From contig NZ_JNYE01000170.1 of NCBI RefSeq assembly GCF_000717185.1, positions 1 through 6,808 of the forward strand: a stretch of 6,808 nt of DNA, given 5' to 3'. The notes beneath the pieces were generated by a model that was not told the origin of the DNA, did not search any database, and saw nothing but the letters and a program-made list of their open reading frames with translations. The translations under genes were made by a program, and so were the position numbers. This DNA is from Kitasatospora phosalacinea. Its GTDB lineage: Bacteria > Actinomycetota > Actinomycetes > Streptomycetales > Streptomycetaceae. Position 1 is the first letter of the stretch. Each line of letters starts with the position of its first letter. Below, piece after piece: positions 5,520 to 6,808 of this stretch.

Positions 5520-6113
5520 ATGCCGAAGATCAACGCCGCCACCGTCGCCGAGCACCGTGCCCAGCAACGCGCCGCGCTGATCCAGGCCGCCGTCGACGTC
5601 CTCGTCGAACAGGGCGCCGCCGCCGTCACCCCGGCCGCGGTCGGCGCCCGCGCCGGGCTCGCCCGCTCCAGCTTCTACCAGTACTTCCCCTCCGCCCCGG
5701 CCCTGCTCGCCGCCATCGTCGAAGAGGCGTTCACCGCAGCCGACACCGCCACCACCCAGGCCCTCGCCGGCCTCCACGAACCCGCAGAGCGCCTCGAAGC
5801 CTTCGTCCGCACCGAACTCCACCTCGCCGCCCGGGGCGCGCACCGCCCCGCCAAAGCCCTGATGCAGGCCGACCTCCCGCCCGAATGCCTGGCCCGCGTC
5901 CACGAACTCCACCACCGCCACCACGCCCCCCTCCAGGCCGCAATCACCGCCCTGACCGGCGAGGCCGACGCCCCCGAACTGACCGGCCAACTCGTCGGCG
6001 GCACCATCCAGGCCGCCATGACCGCCGTCGAACACGGCGCCGACCCCACCCACGTCGCCGATCGCGCCCTCACCCTCCTCCACCACGGCCTCACCACGCG
6101 CACCAGCCAGTAG
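5520..6113 (+). CDS. TetR-family regulator with histidine cluster (candidate haem-responsive repressor)
   Basis: This 197-residue protein has an N-terminal TetR DNA-binding domain: helix LIQAAVDVLVEQG (20-32) and helix-turn-helix VTPAAVGARAGLARSSFYQYF (37-56, a typical recognition helix ending in FYQYF). The C-terminal ligand domain is unusually rich in histidine: VHELHHRHH (127-135) carries five His, with C123 just before it and H172, H178, H188 and H189 further on. TetR proteins are usually repressors released by ligand. The obvious targets are O1 and O2 upstream of the operon, giving autoregulation, as in lactococcal hrtRBA, whose TetR-type HrtR binds haem through histidines. I see no such operator directly before this gene, so it is expressed with the operon. 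GAAAGG (5502-5507) is the probable ribosome site, 12 bases before ATG, a rather long spacing. Haem as ligand is inference. Confidence 0.88.
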   Translation: MPKINAATVAEHRAQQRAALIQAAVDVLVEQGAAAVTPAAVGARAGLARSSFYQYFPSAPALLAAIVEEAFTAADTATTQALAGLHEPAERLEAFVRTELHLAARGAHRPAKALMQADLPPECLARVHELHHRHHAPLQAAITALTGEADAPELTGQLVGGTIQAAMTAVEHGADPTHVADRALTLLHHGLTTRTSQ

Positions 6114-6123
6114 CCCCACGACG

Positions 6124-6709
6124 GACCAGTGGTCTGATCGCTACTCCGACGCGCGCAGCCACAGGACCAGCGACACCACGACAACGCCCGCCCGGTAGCG
6201 GTCGGCGAGCTTGTCGAACCTGGCGGCGACCGCACGGAACTGCTTGAGGCGGGCGAAACACCGTTCCACAACGTTGCGGGCCCGGTAGACCTCCTTGTCG
6301 AACGCGGGCGGACGGCCTCCGGCGGCCCCGCGCCGTCGCCGGTTGGCCACCTGGTCACGGCGCTCGGGGATCGTGGCCGCGATGCCCCGGTGACGGAGCA
6401 GTCGGCGAATCGCCCGGCTCGAACACGCCTTGTCGCCCAGCACTCGATCCGGCGTCGTACGCCCAAGTGCCGTCCGCCTCCCACCGGGCGAAACGCTCGT
6501 AGACGGTCTGCCACGGCCCGTACTGTTCGGGGAGATCACGCCACGGCGCCCCGGTCCGCAACCTCCACAACACACCGTTGACCACCTGCCGGTGATCACG
6601 CCACGGACGCCCGCGCCCGTCCGCCTGCGGCAGCATGGGCCCTATCCGATTCCACGCCTCGTCCGTCAACTCACCTCTACCTGACACGACATGAATCGTC
6701 AGACGGGCT
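6124..6709 (-). mobile_element. Internally deleted IS5-type insertion sequence
   Basis: This is about 585 bp, against roughly 850 bp for intact relatives, and lies just after the regulator stop codon. The transposase-start end reads inward GAGCCCGTCTGAC from 6709 and abuts CTAG. The other end is less clear: GACCAGTGGTCTGATCG near 6124-6140 shares only the GTCTGA core, so the left border is uncertain by 10-15 bases. The transposase inside is broken, so the copy cannot move by itself. Confidence 0.7.
6141..6687 (-). pseudogene. IS5-family DDE transposase with internal deletion and frame change
   Basis: The N-terminal part, from a GTG at 6687, gives GELTDEAWNRIGPMLPQADG, then GVLWRLRTGAPWRDLPEQYG and ARWEADGTWA, the standard start of a Streptomyces IS5-type transposase. 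At about 6460 the sequence jumps into another frame and continues TTPDRVLGDKACSSRAIRRL, then GGRPPAFDKEVYRARNVVER and CFARLKQFRAVAARFDKLAD, to a TAG at 6141-6143. Roughly 90-100 residues between TW and PDRV, which carry the first catalytic Asp and the LTTK-type segment, are missing. The second Asp (in GDKA) and the Glu (in VERCF) remain. Loss of one catalytic residue plus the frame shift indicates a dead gene. Some IS5 elements use programmed frameshifting, but that would not restore the deleted part. Confidence 0.88.
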
Positions 6710-6710
6710 C
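6697..6710. repeat. Terminal sequence of the IS5 remnant, partner of 3157-3170
   Basis: Read on the minus strand from 6710 this is AGAGCCCGTCTGAC, 13 of 14 identical to 3157-3170 in inverted orientation. It lies ten bases upstream of the transposase GTG, where an IS terminal repeat is expected, and directly adjoins the 21-bp repeat. Confidence 0.5.
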
Positions 6711-6730
6711 TAGTAGGGCTTGGTCAGGTT
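6710..6730. repeat. Right copy of 21-bp inverted repeat
   Basis: This is an exact reverse complement of 73-93. It spans the last bases of the stop-side of the partial gene at 6724-6808 (the TGA is 6724-6726) and its 3' flank up to the CTAG where the IS5 remnant begins. The same sequence being interrupted at the same point by a different element at each end of the window suggests that it marks a favoured CTAG/TA insertion target at the end of an insertion sequence. Confidence 0.75.
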
Positions 6731-6808
6731 CGCCTGAGTGCGGGTATGTCGCGGTGGCAGGTCGGGCAGTGTCCTGCCCAGGTGGCGAGGACCAGCTGCA
6801 GCTCGCGG
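6724..6808 (-). CDS. C-terminus of a probable transposase, cut by the window edge
   Basis: Only the last 27 residues are visible: RELQLVLATWAGHCPTCHRD followed by IPALRRT and TGA. The CPTCH group (visible residues 14-18) looks like a zinc-binding or structural Cys pair. The style and the 3' flank resemble transposase C-termini I associate with Streptomyces insertion sequences. The family cannot be fixed from this fragment, and the start lies beyond 6808. It runs toward the IS5 remnant, so the remnant probably inserted just 3' of it. Confidence 0.5.
   Translation of the reverse strand, partial: RELQLVLATWAGHCPTCHRDIPALRRT

Noticed and set aside
1..6808. CRISPR array, tRNA or rRNA
   Set aside because: No regularly spaced direct repeats, cloverleaf-like segments or rRNA-like stretches were seen.

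Overview
The window is very GC-rich, with codons dominated by G/C in the third position, GTG starts and actinobacterial-type insertion sequences. It looks like an accessory or island-like stretch of a Streptomyces or Kitasatospora-type actinomycete chromosome. This assignment rests on composition and protein style only; no marker gene is present.

Layout from left to right. (1) 1-290: no host gene. A 21-bp sequence (73-93) reappears inverted at the far right end. It abuts a ~200-bp MITE-like element (91-290) with ~26-bp imperfect terminal inverted repeats and strong internal hairpins. (2) 293-1234, minus strand: a PLP-dependent serine/threonine dehydratase. (3) 1433-2779, plus strand: a deoxyribodipyrimidine photolyase, divergent from the dehydratase. 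(4) 2777 to about 3081: a heavily deleted IS5-type insertion sequence. Its terminal repeat starts with the photolyase stop codon and shares its first 11 bp with the MITE. (5) 3230-6113: a compact four-gene plus-strand operon with a two-operator promoter. (6) About 6124-6709: a second, internally deleted IS5-type element. (7) 6724-6808: the C-terminus of a further probable transposase, running out of the window.

The main discovery is the 3230-6113 operon. Its first gene looks like a generic 'antibiotic biosynthesis monooxygenase', but it carries the Asn-Trp-His triad of IsdG/MhuD haem-degrading enzymes at nearly identical positions (N6, W66, H76). The next two genes match the HrtB/HrtA haem-efflux ABC transporter in layout and motifs. 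The last encodes a TetR regulator with a dense histidine cluster. Two tandem 22-bp operators with half-site TTGCCGAC-N6-GTCGGCAA, centred 33 bp apart, bracket the predicted -10 box. I infer a self-contained haem-stress module: degrade haem, expel haem, sense haem or a haem-linked signal, and autoregulate. It combines parts known separately from firmicutes (HrtRBA, IsdG) and mycobacteria (MhuD).

The operon lies between mobile-element debris on both sides. It is also bracketed by two inverted IS-end-like sequences (3157-3170 and 6697-6710), so it may have been moved as cargo.
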